Origin: CALNYX01 sp942490925
GTDB lineage: Bacteria > Chlamydiota > Chlamydiia > Chlamydiales > JAAKFR01
NCBI GenBank assembly: GCA_942490925.1
Contig: CALNYX010000057.1
Span: forward strand, 1 to 64,000
Length of the DNA stretch: 64,000 bases
Reading direction: 5' to 3'
The notes below the pieces were generated by a model. It searched no databases. It saw only the letters and a program-made list of their open reading frames with translations, and was not told the DNA's origin. The translations under genes were made by a program, and so were the position numbers. Of this stretch, positions 22,281 to 32,010 are shown one piece after another. The stretch's first letter is position 1, and every line of letters starts with the position of its first letter.

Positions 22281-23678
22281 ATGAGTGCAGAATCGGCTTC
22301 GCCTTCCCGCTTGTCGCCCTTGTCACGTAAGTTACCGCGGCTGCTGGCGGGCCTTTGCTTCATTCAAATACTCCTACCTGAATTCGCATTCATGAAACAC
22401 CTTCGAACCAAGACCTTGGAGATCCCGCAAGCTGGATTCACCAAGGAAAGAGCAAGTTTCAACTACACAGCCTTCTGGGAAGCTGCTACGGAAGCTGCTC
22501 TTGAAAGCAAGAGAAACGAGGAGGAGAAGCCACCCACCCCTTGTCCCAAGGTGTATGTGTATGATCTTCCCTTAAACTCCATTGACACATTGAAGCACCC
22601 GCGTCAGTTTGGAAGCGAGGTTGTGCTTGCAAGCAAGGATAAAATGTTTCAAGGATATCTGCACGGGACGAATCAGTATGCCTTCCCATCCATACTGGAG
22701 CGTCGACTGAACGAGTCCAAACTATGCCGGACACTTGATCCTGAACAAGCCGACTTGTTCTATGCACCAGTATTATCGGCACCCAAAGGAAATGGAGGAT
22801 GGAACTCAACCTGTCACGAGATTTCTGGGGAAATGGTTCGCGATCAACTACCTCATTTGAATGCGACAAATGCTTGTCGACACTTTTTTGCGGTTGGGAA
22901 AGGTCACACTGACATTACAAGCTGCGACGGCTGGTTCTCCAATCCAATACGTGAACTAAAACCATTTTCACGACTGGCATACTCCAACTTTTCATTTGTG
23001 GTGGACTCCCAAGGTGGCCATCATTATGACGGAGGCGATACTACAAACACGAAATATCCGAATCTCTTATCGGTTCCATATCCAAGCAGCTTACATTTCC
23101 ATGCCCAAAAGGATGTACCACATTTTCCTAGTTCTGTCAGGCGAAGAAAGAGTTTAATGTCGTTTATTGGAAAAGACAATCACGGTGATACAGGGGTGCG
23201 ACAGAGAATCCACAAGCTGTGCGACAAGTACAGCGATACAAAGGTGTGCGACTTTCGAGTGAAACTCGATCTAGTTAAAGACCCCACAGTAAAGTCGAAA
23301 GCAGTATTCTGCCTCGAACCAGCTGGAGACACGCCGGGAAGGAAATCAATCGCCGACAGCATAACATTTGGATGCATTCCTGTTTTGTTCTCAGAACTAA
23401 CAGACGACGTAGCTCCTTGGTTTTGGCTTGACTGGAAAGATCGTGGGAGAGTACTTGTTCCGAGAGAAGAGTTTGTAGCTGGTCGTATCGACTTGAAGAA
23501 ACTACTGTGGTCTATTCCGAAAGAGCTTCTCGAACTGATGCAAACGACGTTGCGGCAGAAGTCACGTCGATTCCAGTACAGCTTGGATGATGATCAAGGA
23601 GATGGCGTGCGAATAATCTTGGATAACCTGCATGGTAAAGCACTAGAAAAAGACCGACTTGGTCTCTGCGGATACTAG
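22281..23678 (+). CDS. exostosin-family glycosyltransferase (GT47)
   Basis: 465 aa. A type II anchor lies at about residues 20-37, followed by a stem and a catalytic domain that begins with CPKVYVYDLP. LDPEQADLFYAPV and FCLEPAGDTPGRKSIADSI...GCIPVLF (about 343-370) are hallmark GT47/exostosin segments. RRKSLMSFIGK precedes them in the usual order. A Golgi transferase building cell-wall or matrix polysaccharide is inferred; donor and acceptor are not predictable. No intron is needed. The neighbour on the other strand is a sulfotransferase, so two glycan-modifying genes share this intergenic region. Confidence 0.85.
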   Translation: MSAESASPSRLSPLSRKLPRLLAGLCFIQILLPEFAFMKHLRTKTLEIPQAGFTKERASFNYTAFWEAATEAALESKRNEEEKPPTPCPKVYVYDLPLNSIDTLKHPRQFGSEVVLASKDKMFQGYLHGTNQYAFPSILERRLNESKLCRTLDPEQADLFYAPVLSAPKGNGGWNSTCHEISGEMVRDQLPHLNATNACRHFFAVGKGHTDITSCDGWFSNPIRELKPFSRLAYSNFSFVVDSQGGHHYDGGDTTNTKYPNLLSVPYPSSLHFHAQKDVPHFPSSVRRRKSLMSFIGKDNHGDTGVRQRIHKLCDKYSDTKVCDFRVKLDLVKDPTVKSKAVFCLEPAGDTPGRKSIADSITFGCIPVLFSELTDDVAPWFWLDWKDRGRVLVPREEFVAGRIDLKKLLWSIPKELLELMQTTLRQKSRRFQYSLDDDQGDGVRIILDNLHGKALEKDRLGLCGY

Positions 23679-23984
23679 GAGAATGCCCTCGCATTCTCAC
23701 GTTACCGGCACCGTATGTTAGAAAAAAGACCGAGCAAATCTTGGCTTTCGATACCAGAAATGACCTCAGCCCTTAAGCAGACGTGTGTTATCTTATCATA
23801 CGGAGTAATATTTAAAGGAACACATATGAAGTGGGGGCTCCCTGTCTCTTTCTGTATTGTGATGTAGGGCCAAACCAAGCGCATGCAAGACCGCCATTGT
23901 CATCTTTGCTTTTAGCGAAGCGCGTGCTTGCAGAGCTATATTTTTCAATTCTGAGGACGGCTCGTGTCGCTAAATGACCCGCTC
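23679..23984. other. gene-free spacer
   Basis: Ordinary composition, no convincing open frame. Island texture begins at about 23985. Confidence 0.4.
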
Positions 23985-24840
23985 GACTCTTGATGCTGCA
24001 CCAGCCAGTGCATGTGGCTGATGCCAAGCAAGTGATGGGCGGTGGGGGGGGGGGGGGCACCTGAGGGGCTCAGGGCAGGGCCAGGGTGAGCAGCTGGCTG
24101 GCTGAGTGGCGCGCGCTGGCCCGCGGTGGCTTGCTTGCAAGGCTCAGCTGCCAAGTGCTTGGCGGCGCGCCTTCTGGAGCCCGTGGCATCATCACTCGCT
24201 GGCCAGTCAGGGCTGCACGCTGGGGCTGCTGAGAGCCCCAGCCAACTGCCAAGCAAGGGGCAGCAAGGGGCAGCAAGGGAGCCATCAGCCTTGCACCAAG
24301 GGCGCTTGCTTGCCTCTCTTGGAGGCTGGGCGCGCAGAGAGAGGGGCTGCTGGCTGCCCCCTCCCCCCCCTTGGCCCTCTGGGCAGTGCTGGTGAGGAGT
24401 GAGGCAGCTTGACAAGGCAGCAGCGCCCCCCTGAGAGGCAGAGCGAGGGCGCCTGAAGAAGAGCGCTGCCTGGGGGAGAGCAGTGGGGGGCAAGCTGCCC
24501 CCCCCCCCCCCCCCACCCACCCCCCACCCACCCTTAGTCATGCGCTGACGATGCCCTCCGGCCCTCTTGAGCGTGGCGGGGGCGCCAGCGATGACGAGCC
24601 CGCTTCAGCGGCGCTGGTGCCAGCAGCAGACAACAAGAGCAAGGTGGCCTGAGAAGGCAGTGATGCCCCCCCCCCCCCCAAGAGGCAGAGCAAGGGCACT
24701 GAGAGTTGCCTGCGCTTGGCAGGGGGGGGGGGGGGGGCTGGGGGCCAAGCCGCCAGCCGCCCCCGCTCGACCGGGCCGTTGCGGCTGCTGCCAAGAGGGG
24801 CGGGGCATTGCAAAGCCTGCCCAGCAGAGCAGAGTGCACA
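23985..24840. other. island 4 with several poly-G/C runs
   Basis: Strongly GC-biased and TA-poor, with five long G or C runs (near 24046, 24363, 24499, 24667 and 24721). Both strands are open over long distances but no domain is recognisable. The right edge grades into the duplicate of the 20.3-kb segment. Confidence 0.55.
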
Positions 24841-24985
24841 TCTGTTGTTGCTTCCTGCTGTTAATTATGACATCAGGGATTAGAAAAGTGTGCACAGGCT
24901 GTTGCTGGATTGGCCGTCAGTCAAGTCATGACTTCTCTTCGAGTCACGGTTAATAAGGTTGGTGCTAAGGATCGTCGCAGGAGAG
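24790..24985. repeat. diverged copy of the 20.3-kb segment
   Basis: Collinear with 20270-20650 through blocks such as GCAAAGCCTGCCCAGCAG, TTCCTGCTGTTAAT, ATCAGGGATTAG and AATAAGG. It lacks most of the hydrolase coding part. It marks an island edge made of duplicated genic DNA. Confidence 0.6.
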
Positions 24986-25144
24986 CCTAGCTTGATCCTC
25001 CTGCTTGGGTTCACTGGCTAGCTACTGTAGTAACAATTTACACCAAAGTATAGCTAATTAGCTACAGTAGCTAAACTTTCTCGGTGCTAGCTCTTCGACA
25101 TGCTGGATAGCCATCCATGTTTTTCGGCGCACTGTTCTTTCATT

Positions 25145-26429
25145 CTAGCATGTTGAAACTTTGACAGTATCTAATAATGCTTCAATCTCTTTTCCAATCA
25201 CGTCGCCTGCTGCTAGATCTGCAATGAACGGAATGCCACTCGTCCCATGGGAAGCTCCCAGTATTGCTCCAAGAACTGCACCTCTTGACGTCGAATGTCC
25301 ACCCAGCATTGCATTTTGTAGTAGTGCCTTCTTCGGATCTTCCTTACCATATTTGTACGCCAGGTACAAAACAACATGAAAGCCTTGTTCACAATAGCAG
25401 GCACCTGATAATCTTGATTTTCCGGTGCCCCAGCACATAATTTATTTGTCGCTTCCTCGACCATTCGATGAATAAAGTCCTTGGTTGATTCATCCGTCGT
25501 CAACATGTGCTGCAACCACTTTTCATGTTTGGGAATATTGTGTGGACCGTGATTATTCACGTAGCTATCTCGTTGTTGTCGACCAGTACACTTGGGAGGT
25601 CGTAGCTTTTCCATAGCACGATCGAGTGCTTCTCGTAGTTCGGCCCCCTTGAATAGCTCTAACAACAGTGGAACCAACACTGTCACCACCATTGTCACTG
25701 TAATACTACGATGCGTCAACATGTGATGCTCTACAGCACGGCCTGTAACCATGGCTTCGGGTTCATCGGCATAAGCAACAATGATTGGAATACACATGGC
25801 CACACCATCAAGTGATCCAATACTCCATTGATCGCGCTGCGTCATGGCACAATTCCGAAGTGCCGTTCCCTTCGATGCCTCCTTGAAGAAATTCCGCATG
25901 AATACATCGAGGTAGGTATCGTTGTGAGCTTGTACTTGGTAGGGATCTGTTTCGGGATGAGGTTTGGTCGTCATGTAGACTACAAGTCGTTCTAGAAACT
26001 CCTCGGGATCATAATAGTCTTGCTTGTCGACATTTCGTTCACCAATATATCGCATCAGCAATCTCGCAATACACATGTTGGCTGTATTCTGTCCCTTTTG
26101 AAGAGTTGATGATAATGAATCGTCGTCTGCGACGCCACAAATTCCATGATATCTCGTTCGCCTATATCTTTTCAGAAGGTTTTGCGTGAGGCATTCCTTC
26201 ATAAAGCGAGCTTTTCATGCTTTCAAACTTCCAGCATAATCATTCCTTGAACCATGCTTTCTGGATGGTGTGGTTTGGGCGCCATCATTTCCGTGATTTC
26301 ACCATAGTCTTTGCGAAGCTTGCTCGGCGAATAATACCAATGAACTGGCATGGCTACTGCATCACCTACAAGCATGCCGTAGAGGCTTCCCACCATGCGA
26401 TCTCGAATCAGAGAAGGAGGCATCTTCAT
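25145..26429 (-). pseudogene. ADP-ribosylglycohydrolase-like gene with frameshifts
   Basis: The N-terminal part (26429-26223) has MVGSLYGMLVGDAVAMP and HWYYSP, typical of ADP-ribosylglycohydrolase family proteins (G-D-A-x-x-x-P). It then leaves frame near 26235. The body (26202-25400) has TLQKGQNTANMCIARLLMRY. Near 25400 the frame changes again and the C-terminal part continues as LLQNAMLGGHSTSRGAVLGA, the GG-S/D-T metal-site region. At least two frame changes, with a TGA between the first two parts, make a pseudogene likely. Unrecognised introns or assembly indels are alternatives. Fossil copies of both ends are at 62690-63640. Confidence 0.7.
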
Positions 26430-26896
26430 GTAGAATATATGAGTGGCTGTTCGATGAGAGAGATGCGCGCCGCGTCTCGGAGGAGTTTTTGAATTTTCGG
26501 GGGGAGAAATAAGATTCCTCTGTAGAAAATGTCTTGTCTTTTACGTGACACCTCAAAGATCCACCCCCGCGTTTTCGGCTGGAATTGATGTTTTTGATGG
26601 GCATCACAAGAGCACCGCGGCCGCCGCAATGATAACAAGGGGCCGTCTCGGTGTCACATTCTGTTAATGCCAGTTTGTTCTTCATCAATTTGAGATGGTT
26701 CTGGCCTACCAGTACAACTGAATGGCTGTTTGATCCTTTGCTCTTGGATGCACCAAGTGATGTTTCATGTCGTCGTTCTGGCGGCTGTTCAGCCGCGCTG
26801 TTTCGGTATTTCCTGCTACAATAATGGGTCTACTGTAGTCGCGGGCACTGGTGCTAGTTATCGTTTTATGAATATCTTATAAACATTATACAGTTG

Positions 26897-27124
26897 ATGG
26901 CTGAGACCCCCAAAGAGGAAGATTGCTCAATGAACCACTCCAAGCCGGAAACTGTCATCATCAACGTGATGACATTCTCGCAAACTCACTTGAATTCCTT
27001 CAACATCATTGGTTATGAAAATCATCCAGTGTGTAAACGTGAAGCAAACATGCTAAGATACGGCAAAGCTGCCGGCTACGACTGGATGCTCAGCAGCCTT
27101 CTTCTCTCGTCTGGGCCTCCATGA
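26897..27124 (+). CDS. small hypothetical protein
   Basis: A 75-codon frame from ATG (MAETPKEEDCSMNHSK) ends in LLLSSGPP. It lies in ordinary-texture DNA and has no recognisable domain or signal peptide. It could be a chance frame. Confidence 0.25.
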   Translation: MAETPKEEDCSMNHSKPETVIINVMTFSQTHLNSFNIIGYENHPVCKREANMLRYGKAAGYDWMLSSLLLSSGPP

Positions 27125-27182
27125 ATCTCCATCGTAGATAAACCAGGTGGACCGGTTTGGCAGATCCTTTGTTGGAATCACT

Positions 27183-27575
27183 TCATCCCTTCAACTTGCC
27201 TCCTTCCTTGTCAATCTCCACGTATTCGGGATCGTTCTGGCACTTGATTCCTGTCGCTTCAATTGGCGGGAAGGGACCAATGCTGTAAGGAGCTCCCGTG
27301 TGAGTGCCAGACACTTGAACCTTGCTTGTGACGGTGCCGTCCCTCAACTCGACGGTGTCACTCCAGGCAAAGTAAATTTCAGGAAAGGCCTCGACGACAT
27401 GATTCACGACTTGTACAATCCCCATGACATCTCTCTCTTTGCCTTCCGCCCAAAGGTGCGACGCTCCAATAGCACAACGTAACCGTGGGATGACCAGAGC
27501 TCTTAATCCAGGATCCAGGACATGATGATGATCGCTGTTATGTATGTGTTGAATGTAATGTGTCAAATGCGTCAC
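27183..27575 (-). pseudogene. SnoaL/ester-cyclase-like fragment
   Basis: A 130-codon frame without an N-terminal ATG contains VNHVVEAFPEIYFAWSD and VQVSGTHTGAPYSIGPFPP then EATGIKC. This resembles the conserved core of SnoaL-like (NTF2-fold) proteins. Only the C-terminal half of such a fold is present. It may be a last exon entered through an AG acceptor near 27535 or a truncated copy; no upstream exon was found. Function cannot be stated. Confidence 0.45.
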
Positions 27576-27881
27576 GCGATTGCATCAGTAAACGCGCTTG
27601 AATGCAGGTTGACATTTTTCTCATCATCACCCCACAAACTGAAATGTGCTAGTTTGTTTCTCCTTGATTTTAAGTTTCTGGGGGCATCTTGCTGGACGTC
27701 CTAGCTACGCTAGCTAGGTCTATGTATAGCCCAACTTCCGCTGTAAAGTATGCTAATCTTATATACATATATCCAATACCAATAATACCCTGTCTGTAGT
27801 ATGCTTCATCTTTACTCCTCCCTCGTTTCCTCAGTATTCCTCTCTTCCTCACCATTCAACACCATTCAACACCAGGCGTTT

Positions 27882-29496
27882 TCAACCCGAGAGCGGCCAG
27901 ATTCCGCCCAATTCTGGATCCGTCTCGGACATCAGTTTGAAGTCACTTTCATTAAGATCAATGCCGACTTCATTGACGAGAGCATTGAAGGCATTCTCCA
28001 TGATGAGAATCGGTTCCAACTCGTCGTAGTGAAATTGACCACCGTAATCATCACAAGCAGCTACTCCTTTGAGGGCTCGCTTGCATGCATCGGTAAATAG
28101 AGTGTTGGCATTGACGACTGATCTGGGATCACATCCGATATGCTTGAGGTTCTTCAAAGCCTCCATTACTTGAAATTGAATAGCAATGGCGATAGCTTGC
28201 TCCCCAGAGAAAAAATGCAAGATTAGCGCTTCGACCTGCTGCAAAAGATCGCGAAACAGCTCAACCTGCTTCGCTTTGATTGCTTCCTTGGTACCTTCAC
28301 GACGATAAAGTGCTGTAATCTTGTGGTCCAGACTGTTTCCAAGCTTGTTTGGAAAGTAACACTTGACGCCGGACTTGAGAGACAAGACTTGATCCAACGG
28401 AAAAGTATCGCACATTTCATCGCACAAGTCGCATCCACCAAAGATACAGCCTTGTTCTTCCCAATTATCGTGTACTGCAGGAAGACCAAAGATCTTCATA
28501 CTTTGAGGAATGGAACCAGTGCGGTATGCCTTGCAGAGAGAGCGAATCATGGCAGCATAGGTTTCGTGATCGAGTGGAAAGATATTACCATGGGTTCGAG
28601 TATAGTATCCATTAATTCCATCTCGGAATGAACGGGATTGCTCTTTTGCAAAGTTGTCAATGAGAGCATATGTGCGAGCCCCTTCACGAGTACATTCCTG
28701 GAGACCCAGTCGACGAAGAATGGCACGCTTCCTCTCGCGCTCCCCCTTGGCAAGAAAGACACTCTTGATCCTCGGCAACACTGATAGAAAAGTTGCCAGC
28801 TTGTCCTCGCCCACCCATTCATGAATTTCTAACTCCTCTCCAAAATAGCCAAACACACAAGCGATGATGATTTCATCAAGTTGGCCATCTTGGAGTCGTT
28901 TCGCCTGACTGTCGGTGAATGCTCCTTCGGAAGTAATGTACAAGGTACGAATAAGAGGCATGACTTGATGTAGAAAAGACGTAGATACTCGTGCCATTCG
29001 AGCTACATCATCATAGGTCGAGTACTCGAGGACCTGAGCCCAAACTTCGGGAGGAAGCACTTCGCCACCGCTGCCTTGTAGTTCCTGACGTGTTGCGCCA
29101 AAATAAGCGTTTGTTCCTGAAATGAGCGACTTGAGCTTAGAGACCCACGACATGGCAAGACTCTTCACAAGCTGAACAAACACAAGCGCAATCGAGTCTT
29201 GATTGATGGTAGCTGGAACGCCCTGCTGGTCTCTGTTTTGAGCATCACTGAAATGAATGTGTGCGCGCGCGCAGGAGAATGAATGAAACAGAGCATGAGA
29301 AACGATGTATCATTCCTACGGGTACACAGTCTGGACGGAATAAAAGTCCACACAACTGGCTTGGTACTTACATGATGGATCTATTGAGTTCAGTAAGTTG
29401 CGTGAGAGCGCTTGCGCCAATTCCACGGACTGATGTCGACTCGTCAGAAGGAGATGGCGATTCGACGCTTTTCTGTTTCTTGCTTGCCGGCGCCAT
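27882..29496 (-). CDS. F-box-like protein
   Basis: Two exons are inferred: 29496-29372 (start MAPASKKQKSVESPSPSDES) and 29247-27882, separated by a 124-nt intron (GTAAGT...TTTCAG). Joined, they give a continuous 496-aa frame with RSI-IDAQNRDQQGV at the junction. LPPEVWAQVLEYSTYDDVAR (about 106-125) followed by MARVSTSF fits an F-box, which recruits targets to SCF ubiquitin ligases. The remaining 350 residues, with a Cys-rich patch (GGCDLCDEMCD), are not recognised and would be the substrate-binding part. No signal peptide is seen, so cytosol or nucleus is inferred. Confidence 0.72.
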
Positions 29497-29499
29497 GGT

Positions 29500-30313
29500 C
29501 AGATATTGTCAGAGTGGCAAAGAAATGAGATAAATGGCAAGTGCTGTACACGTATGGAAGAAGAAAAGGGCAGCAACAGCGACGACCTTGGCAACGCGGC
29601 GACTTTTATTTGCAATGCTGCGCTCATCACGCACGCATGCACGCACGCTCCAAAGATTTGGGAACTCAAACCTCGACACCAGTCCTTTGAAAGGACCTCA
29701 AGTAACCTTACTAGCGCTTTGCAAAGGTAGACTTAGATAGAAGAAGATTATGTACTTGTTAAATGTATTGTAAAAAGGTCAAGAACTGGTGTTCGTTCGG
29801 AAACTGAAACCAGCAAACGTTGTGTTCTCTGAAAGGATGACTGAAGCTAAGACGAATAGAGCAAAAAGAAGTGAACGGTACTGACATTGTAACAGCACAA
29901 AGGGCATACTCCAGAATCACAGAATGGACAAATGTCGCAAAAGTGACCACAAGACTTGAAATAGATAGTCTTGGATGGCTGATGGCGACAATCCGGGGAG
30001 AGTGCTGCTGCCATTGCTGATTGCTCCAAATCCAGTCCGATTGTACTCCGAAGCAAGGCTACATTGCAGTCCTCGGTTGAATAGACATGACGACGATGCT
30101 TCATCTTTGGGACCAAGCTTATCAACATCACTTCTTGTATGCACAGAAAACTTCGGATCTCTTGTCACTGTGTAATAGTCTGCTCAAGCCCTGCTCGACG
30201 CTTGATGTCCTCATCGCACACAAGAGTATGGAGTTGCTGACGACAGCAAATGAACCGAAGCTGCTCTCGAGTATGGCACCATAAGAGCGTCCACGCTACA
30301 CTCAAGAGTCTTG
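29500..30313. other. mostly gene-free, possible Cys/His-rich exon
   Basis: On the minus strand at about 29847-30131 a short frame contains KSCGHFCDICPFCDSGVCPL, which looks like a zinc-binding cluster. It lacks a clear start and may be an exon of a gene that also includes 30314-30679. Nothing else is supported. Confidence 0.3.
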
Positions 30314-30679
30314 TTAAATCCAGAGAGCCTGCAAAGTGAGTACTGAGGTGAGTTCCATCAAGACGACTTGATAGTCATGACGGCTTGTTGTGACGACGAC
30401 GGCGCCACTTTGTTTCAAGAAGTTCATAACTTTCATGATAGCATCTCTCAGATGTTGCTCCTTCTCAGAAACGGGTACCACCGATATCTTTGTTTTCTTC
30501 TTCGGGTTCGTTCTCTTGGAAAAGGACGACGGAGTGCTGTCAGTGCTGTCAGGCGACGCTTGCCTTTCTCGTCGGAGCACGGTTGGCACGAGTCGCATGG
30601 CTGTTGGTTCTTTATGGTCGAAGTTCTCAATCAAGACAGTGCAGAGTCCATTCTTGCTCTCAGCTTGTTGTGTCTGCAA
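30314..30679 (-). CDS. possible exon of hypothetical protein
   Basis: A 121-codon minus-strand frame begins right after a CTTGCAG that could be a splice acceptor; there is no upstream in-frame ATG. It has a basic Ser-rich linker (KRTNPKKKTKISVVPVSEKE) and a helical end (HLRDAIMKVMNFLKQSGAV). Composition is ordinary, in contrast to the island starting about 80 bp to the right. No family is recognised. Confidence 0.35.
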   Translation of the reverse strand: MQTQQAESKNGLCTVLIENFDHKEPTAMRLVPTVLRRERQASPDSTDSTPSSFSKRTNPKKKTKISVVPVSEKEQHLRDAIMKVMNFLKQSGAVVVTTSRHDYQVVLMELTSVLTLQALWI

Positions 30680-31284
30680 GATGGCGCCTCGGTTGATGGA
30701 CGATGGTTGCTTTCAATCAGAGAATTCGCTGAATGAAATTTCAACTCTAAATGACAAAAATTGTCAAGTGGCTTTCCACGATCCGCAGCTGCTTGTCACA
30801 GGGTGCAAGACTGTCAGCCTCTTGCCCCTGCACTGGCTGCCACAGCGCAGCCTTGCAAGGTGCTTGCAAGCTGGCCAGTAAGAAGCGGGGCATGCGGGGC
30901 GGGGTGCCGCCAGCAGCCTGAGCGCGAGGGCTGGCAGGCGCAGCTGGCTGGCTTAGCCCGCTGGGGGCAGGCAGGGCATGGCTGACTGGCTGGCTGGCTG
31001 ACTGGCTGGCTGGCTAACAGGGTCATCAGCTGGAGGGGGGGGGCTGAGCAGCCGCGCGGCAGGCTCAGCTTGGCTCTACTGGCCCCAGGCGCTCTGTGGC
31101 CTTTTAAGCCCCCGCGCATGGCGCCCAGGCTCTGGATGCTCAGATAGCCTCTCTTGTCAGCAGCTGCCTGCATAAGCTCATGCAAGCAGCAGGGGGGGGG
31201 GGGGATGTTGCAGTTTTTGGCGATGGGCCAAGCAAGATTTGTGGCAACCCTTCTCTTCTTCGCGCCACAAACTTCAAGCTCACC

Positions 31285-32010
31285 ATGGCGGTCAAAAGTC
31301 GCCGTCAGTGCTTATTGTGGGCATCAGTAGTAACAATATTACCTGTTGCAGTGTCATTCCATATCATTCCAATGCATAAGAGGGCATTCAGTCAACAGCA
31401 ATGGCCTCGGCGAGCAACGCTGATGCTGCCCTCGTCGTCGTTGGTGCCTCGGCGGCAACTGCACGCAACAATAATGTGCTCCAAAGTCGGCAACAAGGAC
31501 GAGATTCAAGGCACCAAGAAAGGAGGGACAGCATCCATTCCAAATCTTACCACCTCATTGGTCAAGCCCATTGTGGGCAGTGGCGCCTTGGCGCTCCCTG
31601 CTGGCATTGCAACGCTTGCTTGGTGACTCGCCAACGCCTAATGTGATTGCGCCAGCGGCTGTGCTGATTGCATTCATTGGTGTCATCAATGCACACTTTT
31701 CAGCCTCATTGGATGAGTGTGTGTCAAGACAGGAGCTACAGGCTATCGTGAAGCATGGGAGCTGACCATGGGAGAGGAAGCCGGTCAGTGGATCGCAATT
31801 GTTGTGGCAGCCAAGGCGCCACTCAGCTCTTTGGCATTTAGCATTATTGTGGCAGATTTGTTTCAATCTCTGGCTATGGCTGCAGGCCTAGAAGATGTTA
31901 CTCGAAGTGAAGCTCTGGGGGTGGTCACACTCTTTCTGTTGCTGCCCCTGCGCTTGCAAAAGAGAAGCTTGTCTTCCCACGCCAAGAGGCAACCAAATCA
32001 GGATTTTTGA
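31285..32010 (+). pseudogene. AAAP-family amino-acid transporter pseudogene
   Basis: Starts CACCATGG with a hydrophobic leader (LLWASVVTILPVAVSF) resembling a plastid or ER signal. The transporter core begins NLTTSLVKPIVGSGALALPA, the first helix region of transmembrane amino acid transporters. Near 31625 the frame shifts (+1) into APAAVLIAFIGVINAHF, then near 31710 shifts back to VCVKTGATGYREAWELTMGE and APLSSLAFSIIVADLFQSLA. The frame ends soon after with the remaining helices missing. Two compensating frameshifts and truncation make it non-functional. It lies within an island, so it shows that islands contain decaying host genes. Confidence 0.75.

Noticed and set aside
27182..27482. Plus-strand frame opposite the SnoaL-like fragment
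   Set aside because: The minus strand carries the protein-like sequence; the plus frame is its shadow.
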